A stretch of DNA of 64,000 nucleotides from Trichoplax adhaerens (Eukaryota; Placozoa; Uniplacotomia; Trichoplacea; Trichoplacidae). Under the pieces are notes generated by a model, which worked only from the letters and a program-made list of their open reading frames with translations, was not told the DNA's origin and did not search any database. Both the position numbers and the translations under genes were made by a program. Shown in pieces: positions 1 through 13,300 of this stretch (its first letter is position 1; each line of letters opens with the position of its first letter). The stretch lies in assembly GCF_000150275.1 (NCBI RefSeq), contig NW_002060960.1, forward strand, positions 1,113,686 through 1,177,685, in the 5' to 3' direction.

Positions 1-3000
1 TTTTTTAATCATTATACTTCCTAGCGCATCTCTTACAAAATGATTACCACCTTTGCAGCTTCTATTACCTGCCATATTATACACGATTACTTCAAATTTA
101 TTTCTTTTAATTCTAAATCCATCACGAGAACAGGCCAGACAATTTATTTTTAGCTTTTCTATGTAGAAATGAAAATTTTTTGTTTTGTTCTGGGAAGATA
201 TATGGAAGCTATTATATAATACCAAAACTTCTATTTTTAAACAATACTCAGCCATCCAGTAATTAATACAAAATCATAAATAGATTCTGTTCTATACCAC
301 TGTGTAATTTCGCTATAATTTATTAATAACACTGCAGTTTTTATGTATTTATTAATATAAAGTCTAGAATACCCGTATACTGTCTGTTATTTACACGATA
401 CTTCCCCTATTGAAAGGTTAAGTAGTAGTACATGTCGAAGTGTTCTTAAATTAATTGAAAAATGTCTAATCGTGGTCACACATTTGCTTTAAAAATAAAG
501 TTTTTATAGCCGATCAGCATTACTTTGCTTACTGTAGACTAATTAATTAAATTATTATCTGGAAGAATGCATTTGTGAAGTAATAAAGTTATCCCTTATT
601 ATATCATCATTTACAAGACAAAAATTATCAGCAAAATTTTTAAGTAGGCATTTGTAATTCTGCTATCGTTCAACTTATATACCATAATTAAAGAATATTA
701 ACAAATTATTAAAATTCTAAATAAACTCATCTTTAACTTCCGGTCTGATCGAAACTTGAAATTTATTGGAATGACAACGTACTACCTTCTAGTCAATTTG
801 GGTTGTTGTAAAAGCTTTATTCGCTACCGGTGGCTTTCAATAGCGTTAATATCAATTCTTAATTTATTAAATTTCATAAGTAAATGCGCACATTTTAATT
901 CACCATGTTGATAGACCATATAAAAGTGTTACAGTCTCAATTTAAATTCTGTCTACATATAACTTACTACTAATTTAAAGAATAACAAGTACCATTATTT
1001 ACTGAGTCATGAGTATTAAGAACATTAGCAATCGTGCACTAACGGCATATTTGCTAATACAAATGATCATTTAGCGCAAAAGTATGCAATTACTTTGCCC
1101 ATTATTTCTTTATCATTTACGAAATTGTTACCATTTAAGCGGATTTAATTTATTTTCATTTCTTATTTTTAGACTTGTAATTGTAATTTGTGAACTATTA
1201 TGCTTGTATCTATGAATGGATGACAATTAACTCACGAATCCTTAACGCTGCATTCGAATAATAAGTAAATCAATTTTGTTACGTGATTTACTTATATTAT
1301 TATTTGCTCTTGTTTTCAATTTTCGCATAATGTAATCATATCTGCCATAGTGTTAGTCATTCTCATTATGTGGACGATACTTGATTAATCTCTACAGTTG
1401 GATAATATACCATTTACGCTAATGATTTTTATTTTAACTTATCAACAATTATTTAAATATAAACATCTTTCTTCAAATTTTTCGCTAAAGTTAAACATTA
1501 CACTTAGGTAGATAGGATTATACGAACTGCTATATTCTGTTAATTAAGGAACCATTATGATATTATAATGATCAACTATAAGTCATTTCTCTCAACGATT
1601 ACTTAGTTGTATCTTTCATTTGCAAGTGTTATTGCTCATTTTTAGATTTTACAGTATTTCCCTATAGTGTACGGGTTATTTGCCCTAGGTAAGATGCCAT
1701 CACTGTATTGCCTACACAAAACTAATGTAATTAGCTGAAATCACTACATTCCGATATTTAATACCATATTCTAATCTTTCAAGATATATAATTTTTCACA
1801 GCCTAATATTTCAGCAAGATTCTAGATTCACAGTTATACCATCAAGCTTTTAAAGTACTAATCAGATGTAGCCTAATTCTAATTCCAGCAATTTCAAAGT
1901 AGCCATTTTTGTTTGTATAATAATTACCCAATTTTGCTATCGTTTTAATTTCCTGAGGAAGCTTAAGCTTACACTTTTAGCTATGGCAAATGTGATCGAG
2001 GACTAACATATCTAACTGACATCTCGAAATAATGCATATATTTGTAATTTAATATTACTAGCGTTACTATTTAAGATGACAAAGAGAAACTATATCATAG
2101 AGATTTATGGTCAGTTTTTTGAGGCAAATTAGATATGGAATAATTTGAACCAACGCAGAACCTCACCCTGAGAGTCTATTCCTGAACTTTTTAAGTAGTA
2201 GTGACAATTCCAATACTGCTATTAGTTTGTAATGGTTTGTATAGATTAAAGTATATTAGCGGGCTGTGGCTGATGATGAAACGGTGAAGTAACGTAGTAG
2301 CTATTACATTGTTATTCGAGTGATTCTCACCATAAAATTTTATAATACTAGATAGTAGTGCTCGTATAATTCAGATTGAAAATATCGTTATAAAATTTGC
2401 TATAGAGATATTGAATTAAAATAACACTAATCAAATTGACCTATGATTACAGCGTCAGTTAGATCACCCTATCGATAATAGCATAAATCACTTAAAGGGT
2501 ACGTAATCTATCAGATTGCAACACTTAGACTGCTTTTAATAAATTTCTTTTTTGAGTTTGAATTGGGTATAAAGAACTTTAATTAATTCCGAATACGTGA
2601 TTAAATGAACTGCTATTGTTAGAAATTTTTAATTGTGATGCAAATTCTAAGATACCTATCTAATAGCTCAAAAGCATTTAGGTAACATGTTCTAATCCTA
2701 TTATCTAGCTTAAAGGTTAAGCTAAAACGATGCCAGTAGCTATTTCGTAGGGTTAGATAATAAATATCTTGCGCTTTGATCATTACACTCTTGCTTAAAA
2801 AACTAGATACTACGACGTACTATCTATATTGGTGCATACCTTACGCTAGATCACTACAGTAATCTACTTGGCTACTAAGGCAATGGTTGCTAGTTCTTTC
2901 AATACTCTACAGTACTTTTTCATGTGTGTCACAAAACAGCTTTGCAACAAGATAACGCAATATACGATCAATAAGTCAATTCCTTGAACCACGTATCAAG

Positions 3001-6000
3001 GAACGATATCTGCACTATCAGAAACACTTTTGCTCTACTAGCAGACTACACAAAGACTTAAACGCCTCGTATTTTACGTTAAACACTAAGTTGGAGAAAT
3101 TCTTCTTTATTTCACGATATACTACATTTATATACTATTCCTCAATAGTTCATGAGTCATAGTTAATACAATTAACATTAGAATCATTTACTGAATTAGA
3201 TATTAATTTTAGCTACTGCTCCCTTAATGCAGACAACAGTATTTACGAACATAGACATGTAATGACTAATACAGAATAGTCAGATTACGATATGTCCTAT
3301 CGCGGAACATTTCCATGATAATTTACAGTCTACCATAAGTAAATTACAATCACAATGATTCGAACTGTAAGCAGATGATTTGCATTCCCTATTATAACTA
3401 TTAATTTCAGTATGTGTATAAGTGTCACTGTCATAAAAAGTCAGTGCTGTATTAAAACACAGTATATCCAAATTAGAAGTTAACTAAATAAGGATAGTCT
3501 AACAGAATTATCCTAACATAGTTATTTCTACTGTAATACAGTATTTAACACTGTAACAATGTGATATCTAGTAAGCTATATCAGTAAGACACTAAAATTT
3601 GATTGCAACGATTGATATATTCTAGCTAACCAATACTCTAAGGTACATCTTCTTAAGACTACTTTTGCGTTCATGCATCAGCGTGATCAGTCATTCGCAA
3701 GCTTGAAATTCTGAGTATCATTTTAATCAAATAAACATTTGATGCAACTTTTTATACGAATCTTTACTTCATCATTTTAGTATTTGACTATATGGTTTGC
3801 TAGATCTGAAATCCAAACTTCAAAATTGAAATATTATCAGTTTCTTAATCAAAATAATGAAATAGGGTACTAGAGATTTCAATAAAAATCTAAAAGTTTT
3901 CAATGATACAGTACTTTACGCAAAAATATTTTTAAATATTTAAGAAGTGGGTACAGTGTTTGCAAGTTTATTGCCATTGCAAATTGGCCAATAGAGTATC
4001 CCGCAATTGTTTTAACTTTCCCGACTATTATAAATAGCAACTGCTTTAATAAATTTGATGATATTGAGCATTATAATTAGATAGTTAATATTACTGGATA
4101 AAAAGTATCCATGTTATTGTTTAAAGTATGGTATATTAGTCTAGGACGTAAAAATTTTATTTTTCAACTTTCAACTTCAATAGCTGCATATAACTACTAT
4201 AGTTCCAGTTTATTAAAATTAGGCTATTAAATTTAATAGTTTAAGGTGCAATCAGAGACGATAACAACTAAAAATTAAATTTGCAAAATGGATAAAGAAG
4301 GGAAATGAACCTACATTCTTTTAATTCCTTTAGAAATTGCAGATATTTATGATTCTGTTAACGTGAAGCAACGGGTTTTACCGTCTTTACATCGACAAGA
4401 ATTAGGGCTTGAGCTTACAGCAATTTGCTAATTTGCAATACATTAACCGCAAAAAGAAGAAGCCAACAGGCTGATAAAAAAGTTATCTTTAGTATTTTTA
4501 ACGCTAAACCGATCTTTCGCAAAATAATTGCTTGAAAGGGATAGGAAGGTTAGTGAAATTAAGTATAATATATGATATATTTATAGTTTTGTGTTCTGAA
4601 TTATTTTTTAGCGTATCGGAGAAACACATATTTAATGAATAAATTAATAGTAAGAACGTAATTAAAATGGGAAATACTTCTGATTGGTTGGCAGATTATA
4701 CAATTTTATTTTTATGTCACATGTCACACAGGGCACGATTTTAGGCACTCTGATGAGTAGAACTTCCTTTATAATTACGTAAACATAATTAACTGCTAAT
4801 ATTATTTTTCTAGTCAATATACAGTGGTATTTTGGTGAAATTATAGTACACTATGAAGAGTTAATGAAAGTAAAATACTGCCTCCGTATATCAACTTTTG
4901 GCCGTTTCTGTTTCATAGGAGATGATAATATCATGGGTCTGTACTTAATATCTGAATGACTCACACTTATTACTGTCTGTGCTATTAGTCAGAGTGTGCA
5001 TTTAATATTAATATTCAATTACTGTACTCAGCTTAAAGAGAGAAGTATACTGTGCATTCATATAGCGAATCTTTCGAGGCTTAGTACTGTAGAATAGCAA
5101 TTTTCTATTGCCGTAACAATTGCCATGAAGCTACCAGTCTATTACAATATACTTATGCTGAAGTTAGTACCTTATTGAAAGTGATTCAAACTTTTTGATA
5201 TGATATTTTCATAAAGTTACAGCACATATTTTCAATCATCGCACTGTACTGTATTTATACGGCATTGCTATGCTTTAAGTATAAATCAGTCAAATTAATA
5301 GATTGAAGATTTTACTGCTATAACGAAGCTTATACTAATATACCGAACTACTGCAGAGTTTAGTGAATGTATTTGTAACATTACTTTATGAGAATAAAAG
5401 AACAAACATTGAAATAAGTTTGTTTGATGGGAATACAGTACTTTATATCTAAAGAAATGGCCCTTTTACAGCATTTTTGTAAGGTTTACTATCAGGCACT
5501 AGATGTAGCCGATCCGTTTTTGGTACAAGTTTTACTTTGCTCTGTAGCAAATGTTTTCGTCAGGTTAATATTTTGTAACGGACATTACCCGAAACGTAAT
5601 TCTATTGATGTATGTTATCATGGCAATTCCATACGAAGAATGTGTTGTAAAGAGAGAATTATTTGTGGACGCTAAATTAATTTTTAAATATTTATAAAAG
5701 GGAAGTGCTGTATTGCTGTAGTATATATCATAAATGTAATGATTTTAGCTAATTAAAGTGGTTATGCGTTAGGGTTACGAAAATACAAAGACAGTATAGA
5801 TTTTATTCTTCTGCATAGTGAATTTCTGTTTCTAAGTACGCAATATTGCGCTTTATGTGAAATATTTTCTATTCCTTTATTTATGCTAGTAATTAAAGCA
5901 TTTTAATAGTAGGTTATTTAAAATTAATTGTAATTCACTACCTGAACTCATCGCCTGCTGCGTATCTATTTACTCATATATTCTCCAGTGCCTTATAAAA

Positions 6001-6667
6001 CTGCAATTTTGAGCCGTTCGTTCCTCGGATATTAAGATTTATTAACTAGAAATATAGATACTTTGCGATACAGTTACGTATATAAGATTTAAATAAAGAA
6101 CTAGTTTACTGCATTTATCTATTGCTTTGGTATCAACTATATCCTTGTTTTCAATGTTAGTAGCAGAGTTGCAATCGTGACTACCTTACATTGAGTAATA
6201 ATATCACAATCTTTAAATATGGATCGTAAGGTCACTTTATTTAACCACAAAAATTGGTAGCAGTGCATAATTAACAATGTTTCAAAAGCATTTTTTAATA
6301 TTAAACGTTACGTTCTTTAACTTGAAAGTAGCTTTAAAACCTCTTCATTACTTTATTTTTATTATATATATAATAAAAATAAGAGTATTAATTGTCACAT
6401 CTTTTAACTGTTGATAGCGATAAATATAAGAGTAGAGTATTCTTGAGTTAGAATTGCTACTTTTGAAAGGGTGCATCACGTCTAGAAAGAATCTTTTATA
6501 GGCTTATAGTCAGTGGATTTATGGCAAATCCTTTCCATCCTTTAATTGCTCAAAGTAATGCTTCGTAATAAAATGCAATAAAGTATACTTAAAGAATTGC
6601 ATTATACTGTAGTTCTGTTAATATTAAGTTATTCATTTAGAACTAGTGAAGCCATTGATTAAGTAAT
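1..6667. other. Gene-poor AT-rich DNA
   Basis: I see no convincing exon, RNA gene or complete mobile element in this stretch. Short open frames exist (for example on the plus strand at 5424-5675), but they lack recognisable motifs, splice context or compositional contrast. The region lies downstream of minus-strand gene A. Heptamers of the form TACTGTA/TACAGTA recur, but no larger unit was resolved. Confidence 0.5.
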
Positions 6668-7218
6668 TGTAATGTAACTAGTATTGTGATTGTAGACTGT
6701 TAGCCATGTGTAGTATAATGTACGGTAGACATTTATCCTAAGAGATATTTGGTAGCTATAACTATAGATTGTAGTGGTAGAGACTCTATGCTAGAGTACA
6801 GATGATTATATACAGTAAGGTGTTGAGTTACTAATAAGGCTATAGGTAAAAATAGAACTGTAAATCATATATTAGGATATGGTTAAGTCATTGTACTTTG
6901 GCTGGTGTGAATAATGTCTACATAAGTACTGTAGTCGTATCCGTATTGGATTAATGATGGTCCGCAGTAGAATAGTCTTACTAAGAATAATTTAACTATG
7001 TGTAAAATAAAGTAAAAGGTTGCCATGCGGATTGTAGCTGCGAATGCTACAGAAAGTATAAAAGCATGCAACTTTAGATTATTCTGTTAGTTCGTTCTAG
7101 AAATCTTTAGTAGTAGTATTCGGCTAGAGTATAGCAGTGTGTAGTTAGTCTTTGTATAAGATTCAATAAAGCCCTTATTTTTCTAAAATTTGAAATTTCG
7201 TGATTGGTATATATCGCA
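6668..7218 (+). mobile_element. Solo LTR, Ty3/gypsy-type, with 5-bp TSD
   Basis: A 551-bp unit begins TGTAATGTAACTAG and ends GGTATATATCGCA, the TG...CA ends typical of LTRs. It is flanked on both sides by the pentamer GTAAT (6663-6667 and 7219-7223), a perfect 5-bp target-site duplication. The same sequence, inverted, forms the 3' LTR of the gypsy remnant at 54269-55858, which assigns the family. No internal coding region is present, so this is a solo LTR left by LTR-LTR recombination. A 62-codon minus-strand frame inside it is shared with the 54-kb copy and is LTR sequence, not a gene. It lies about 100 bp past the stop codon of gene A and could affect that gene's 3' end. Confidence 0.9.
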
Positions 7219-7313
7219 GTAATGTAAAGAAGAAAGAATTTTGTCTTTTTAATTCTTGTCTTCACTGTAACTAGTTTGGTTCATGTCAGATCTAAATTGT
7301 ACTGTAAGTCCAC

Positions 7314-7399
7314 TTAACTGTAGAAATTGGAAATGCAGGTCACAATTGTTATAAGTACAAGTGACGCCTTTGGCATCTTTTGCGCTCCATTGGAAATCA
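7314..7399 (-). CDS. Gene A last exon: hydrophobic C-terminal tail
   Basis: After the MAM2 donor (GAAG|GTAACT) the acceptor GCTTAG gives a 28-residue end: polar NGAQKMPK, then hydrophobic ASLVLITIVTCI, stop TAA. A small-residue site followed by a hydrophobic terminus suggests a GPI-attachment signal or a very short transmembrane tail. A second frame through this exon is also open but does not match the incoming phase. Confidence 0.55.
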
Positions 7400-10300
7400 C
7401 TAAGCAAAGGTTATAGTAGTTAAAATGCGGCTTACATAGGCTTGCTTACAGAATACTTCAATAAAATTACTGTAGACAAAAATTAGAAGTTACCTTCAAC
7501 GTTGTTGACCCTAAGATCGTCAATAGCATATACAAAAGATGTTGGGATGGATTTCTTTGCCATACTCCTTAGCGTAATTTCAAACTAGGATTCAAATACG
7601 TCGATATAAAGTTAGTAAGTGATTGATTTTACCGAAAAAATTACTTCCTGATCTGGATCCTTTATAAACGGTATTTTGCTATCATGATGTTGTAGTAGAA
7701 ATTACTATCCTTAGATAGTAATATAAATAAATTACTATGCATACAATACTATTTTTAGCTGCTGCTACATTTACTTAGAATGCTCAAGTTTAGGAATACA
7801 AAAAAATATAGTAGCAGCTGCTAGCTAATAGCCTGATTACAATAAAAATATTAGTATATAGCGTTATTGAAGTGATAAGCAAGCGATTACTTCGCCCATA
7901 AATCAATTACAGCCATCCTATCGTTCAGTCAGTTTTTTACCTTACCTGAAAATCTTCATGTAAATTATCTTCTACTTCTATCCACATTGTTTGGAATTGT
8001 CTAGTAGGTTCATCAATCGATCTGGATTCGATGATATGATCTCGGGTAGAATCTCGACGCAACTTATAACTTACTGAAATTTGACCATGCGGGATTCCAT
8101 CAACATAATAATCGAATAAAATCTATTAACAGTAAAATCAAATTAGTAAGGTAAATTCTAACCTTATTTCCTAATATTGATTCATGTTTAAAATAATCGC
8201 TACGAACAAAATAAAAGCATAACTTACTTGAATTTTATTTCCGCTATTCTGCCTAAAGATTGGACTAATCAATTTACTATTACGTTCAGTATCGTCAAAA
8301 GGATTTCTCTGCACGTAAATAAAATACTTATCCAGTCGATCTAGACAAGATAGGCGTAAAAAAAGAAAATTTTGGAGCTCCAGAAATGCCCTCTCGCTTT
8401 GCATGTTTAACGCATACAGTAAATTTGCTTACTTATTTGAAGCGGATTATTCCAACTTTCACCTCTATGCCATACCCACTTTAAATCTCCTGCCACCTTC
8501 CAACCACAATAGCTACGTATAAACGAGCATTGATCCGCTGTATAAACCATATCATGAGAGTAACATATTAATAATGATTCTATCGTGCTTGTAGCATATG
8601 CTTAATGTAAGCATTTGAAATATTTCTTAACTATAGACATCTTTATAGTCTTATCGCTTTCCAGGTAAATATAGGTTTTCGTAGTTAGTTATTTGTAGCG
8701 TTTACAGTCTTTGCTATTTCTACAATCATTTGCTATTGCATAAGTATATTTTATGTTGTAGACTGCATCTTACTTAAGAATCTTAATCGCTATTCTCTAT
8801 GTGTTTGTTACTAATAGTTTATTACCGTAAATAATATTTTGCGTTACTAAGTTATTAGAAAACTAGATAATGGTAGAGCTAAGAAGATTAGCATAGAAAG
8901 TGCGAGCTAAAATTAAGATGGAGAATTTAACACTTATACTCGTTTCCTAAGAGACCGTAGTATTAAGGCTATTCAATTGGATGATTTCAGTTAGCATAAT
9001 ATTTTAATTAGCACTCCCTATTGCTTATGCTATACATTAGATGAATTACTCTGAGGATCAATATCTTATTTATTAATTTGTTAATTAAGTTTTCCTTGCA
9101 GGAAAACCAGTAAATAGTATATAAAGGTATATAAGCTCGCTACTGATTAGTTAAAATAGAGTTGTAATTGGATTTACCCGGCGTAGCACGTTACTGGTAA
9201 TAAATTTAACTTTCAAATATCGTTTCAAGTCACTGACTTTAGCTGTGGCTAAGGTTTCGAAGCATGTAGGGTTTAGTTCGACGCTTAGTAGCTGTAGTAC
9301 CGCGTAAATTTTAAGTTTCCTTCAGTATTAACTAGCTAAGTAATACTCTAGTTATAAGTCCTAATTATAATTCTAGCAAATTGATCCAAATATAAGTGAA
9401 GTGATGTGAGAGAGATCTTCCAGTTGCTTAAAAGACAATAAAACGAAGTTGTTGCTTGGTTCTATTTCTTTGTTTTAAACGGAGTTGTGGCAGTGCTTTA
9501 TCTCTAAAACTATCAAAACTAACAATTTCTGCCTTAGATTCAATTAGTAGCAATATTCACAATATATTTATTATGTTAACGATTTTTAAGTTGCTTTGTG
9601 ATAGCTTACATGCTGCTCTACGTTAACTGCCTTACATGCTCAGCGATCAATAAGTATTCGAATATAGTAATATTGTAAGATGCCCGAATTGTGTAGCAAT
9701 AACTAAGTTATTGCCAAATGCCTCGTTCATTTTGAATTATTAAGGAACGTTGCAGGGCAATATCTTCTAAATCTACTTCCTTTGAATTATTAAATATCCA
9801 ATAACAACATGCTACTTATATTCAAATCGTAATAAAATTATGATATTATTTCTCAACGATAACACTTATGGATATTGTATTTCATTTATCATATTAATTA
9901 TTATAAAGTTAAAGGATGGCTTGCACTCTAGACCGCTTTAGTTTAAACTAAAATAACTTACATGGACTTGCGTGAGGTATCATACAAGTCGCAGTTGCAG
10001 GTAAGGATGAACGGCAGAATGCCGAAGACCGCTCAGTATTGATAACACATTGATCAATCGATGATTCATAGCCACGGCAGTCAATGGATGTAATTAATGG
10101 TTTTGGATAATCTTTCTTTGGTGTATGGGCTAGTTAATAAATTAGGAAAATTTTCTAATAACATCGTGAAGCGTTGTATCATGAAAATACTATTCCTGTA
10201 AATTTAATATATTCAGCTGCGATACATTATGACTCAAACAGAATTTCTAACTATGAACATACTATCATGACGTAATGCAGCAGGATAACCCATCTGACGA

Positions 10301-13300
10301 CAAACAACATCGGCTGACTTATGGTTCCAACCAGAAGTACATATAGTTCCAACTTGACCATCATGTTTTCGAACAAGAACAGCTCCAACATTATCTTTCT
10401 TTTCATGCATAAGGCTTAAATTGTACAATCCGCTTGCTATATTGAAATTCGATCAAATTGTATGGCTTTAGTTTGTACCGTACCGATTAATGAATTACTA
10501 ATAGCCTCAATACCATAACTTAATCCATACTCTAACTACTTAATTCTTCCAATGTTGTAATTCTATAAAAAACAGTGATTAATTGCAGTAACGTAATAGT
10601 TCTATTAACGAACTAATGAAGTGAATACAAGGTACATTTAATGCACAGAAATTATTTATAGTCCTAATAAGAAAAATTTAATTTCGTTAAAATGGATTAT
10701 CACTAAATATTGATTTCAAATGATAATTTGACTATCATCTTACTCAATGAATTATACGTGGAAGGGAGAAAACAAGTTAGCCAAACTTCATATCCAAAAG
10801 TGCGTAAATCTACAGGTGCTGTAATTGTGCATTCTGAAAATGATTTCTTTGATAACGGGCAGTCAATATTTTCAGCATCAATACAGTAAGTATTATTCAG
10901 CAAGGCAGGACGAGCTAAGATCAATAGACAACGTATTCTTTAATAATTATATATAATTAATCATACTCAGCTTTTATTAAACTTAAATCTCAAAAATTTA
11001 AAGTCACCACTACTTACACCACACAACACCTACTCCACCAAATCCAGTTTGCTGGCACATTAAATTAATGGTTTTATGACTCAAAGAATCGTATGGATTA
11101 CAAATCGAACGCCATTTTCCATTGATATACGTACTAATACGTCCAGTATAGTCATGCAGGCCATGTAAATTCTGAATTTTTAAAGGATTTAATGCTATGT
11201 AAATTGAATTTTGTGTGAGTAAATTAGTATTTCAATGTTATCATTCAATTGAGTGATTATTACTATTGGTATACTACTTTAGATTTAAGCAATGTATGAA
11301 CTGCTAAAGATTAGCAATACGATCAAGTCTACGTTAGATAGAATAATTTTAGCTTTACTTCCAAAAGGGTATTCCGAAGTTTGTGTATTTGGAAACTGGC
11401 ATTTGGATATATCACAAACTTGCCGTCTATTAGGAGAATCTTTAGTAAAGCACCAGGGCCTTGCTAAGCTTGAGTCTGGATTTCTGCAAAAATTATTCGT
11501 TAAATCTGCCTCAGGAAATTTGTCCTTCGTGTAGGAAGTTGATTTCCATGTAGTACAGGCATGCCCATATTTTGTTTTAGCAACTCCACCTCGATAGTAA
11601 TGGCCATTTCCGGAGAAACAGTATCTTTCTAATGATAAGTATTTAATAAAGGTAGGCATAATATAGCTTCTTTAAGTTGAAAGCTTCTTTGAAATAGCAT
11701 ATAAAATAGTATTAAAAGCTTGCGATGGCTTATCTACCGCAGTGTATGATTATTGAGCCTGGCTATTTCGAATATTTTTTACGCCATAAAATAAAATTTG
11801 ATTTATCATTAAAACCCATCAACTACTCACCCATTGGTGAGATTTCAATCCGAATTAATCTTAATTCTCCAAAATGCTCACTTTCACGAGGTTCATGAAT
11901 GCCAAATAAACCACGCACAACAATCTGAGTTTATGAAATTCAGTAATTAAGAGATATAATATTTGCGTAAATATATCCTTGGCATAGGGATTAAAAACAT
12001 TTATGCTTCCATATTCCTTAATGTTATTATGGATGCAGTTAGTCAATCGATTTCAGTACTGTAAAATTATAATCATCAAGTGATAATATAGAAATGTGCC
12101 TTATTCCATGGCCTACGTTAATAGAGAAAATAGTTCATACGCTAAGTTTTGTTAGCAATTTACTTCAGTTAAAAAGCAAAGGAAAACATGTTGAATATAT
12201 TGGTATTACTTCCTGAAATAATCAACTTAAAAAACTGACTGAATGGAGTAGTAAAGGCTCATATAAGCAAATATATCCATTACTACAGAATACTTACAGA
12301 ATAAGATGGGTACTTTGGTGAGAAATACAATGTATCTTTGAGCACATTCCTGGTCGAACCTTTTGAAAGATGAAAGTTGCTAATATCATCCATATGAGAA
12401 CTGGATGTTGGATATACGGCATGAAATGATATCTGTGCAAACGTGGCATTTTCAAACGCTGCGTAGACACTAATCTATAAGATTTAGGATATTGATGAGG
12501 TTAGTAATCTATTACAAGTGAGAACTGCTACACTTCTATAGCATGGCTCATTATTATACGTGAAGCAACATTAGCAGAATGATTGCTGATGTAAAAGAAG
12601 GCAATACTTTGCATTACAGGCACAATATAATCAGAAGTACCTTGATCTGCCTTGTTCTTGTTGGAAGTATTAATGGAGGGCTAACCATATCCGCGAAAGC
12701 TCCTATAGGATACTGAAAATCTGGCTTTAATACCATGCCAACATTTAAACCTAACACAACGATCCCAATAATAATTTATTTTACTAAGAATTGAAAGCAG
12801 ATAATTGAAAATTTTGCACAATAGTTTTTGATTATAAAATAAAAAATGTAACATCGATAGCTGGTAATAGAAATGCTGAAAATTTTTTGAATTTTTAGAT
12901 CTAAATATACTCTTTATACACTACTAGTTTACATTTAAAACGCCAAAAATAATGCATATGAGAAATAGCTAGCATTAAAAATTGTAAATTCAAATTATTA
13001 ATAATACTAACGATGCTTCCAATCCAGGAAATCAATCGCTTCTAATTGATTCCAACGGCATGGACTTTTTCGAAATAAACAGCTATGTGAGAATAATGGT
13101 TCATCTGGACAGGCGATTTTATAAAAAAAGTATTCAGTACCGAAACATAAGAATTAAAAGTAAGAATACTATACATTTTCTATCATTATCTAATGGAGCA
13201 TGTAATGTTAAATTAAAAGCTTAGAGATTATTGATATTGATATATATAAATTTAGTTTTTTATCGATTTTAAAAATTAATCTTTCTTTCTTACGAATCAA

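Noticed and set aside
6883-7071. 62-codon minus-strand frame repeated at 54416-54604
   Set aside because: Both copies lie inside LTRs of the same family, which explains the similarity.
12350-12366. tRNA B-box-like GGTTCGACC on the minus strand
   Set aside because: No A-box or cloverleaf around it; it overlaps the 3' end and donor of a MAM1 exon.
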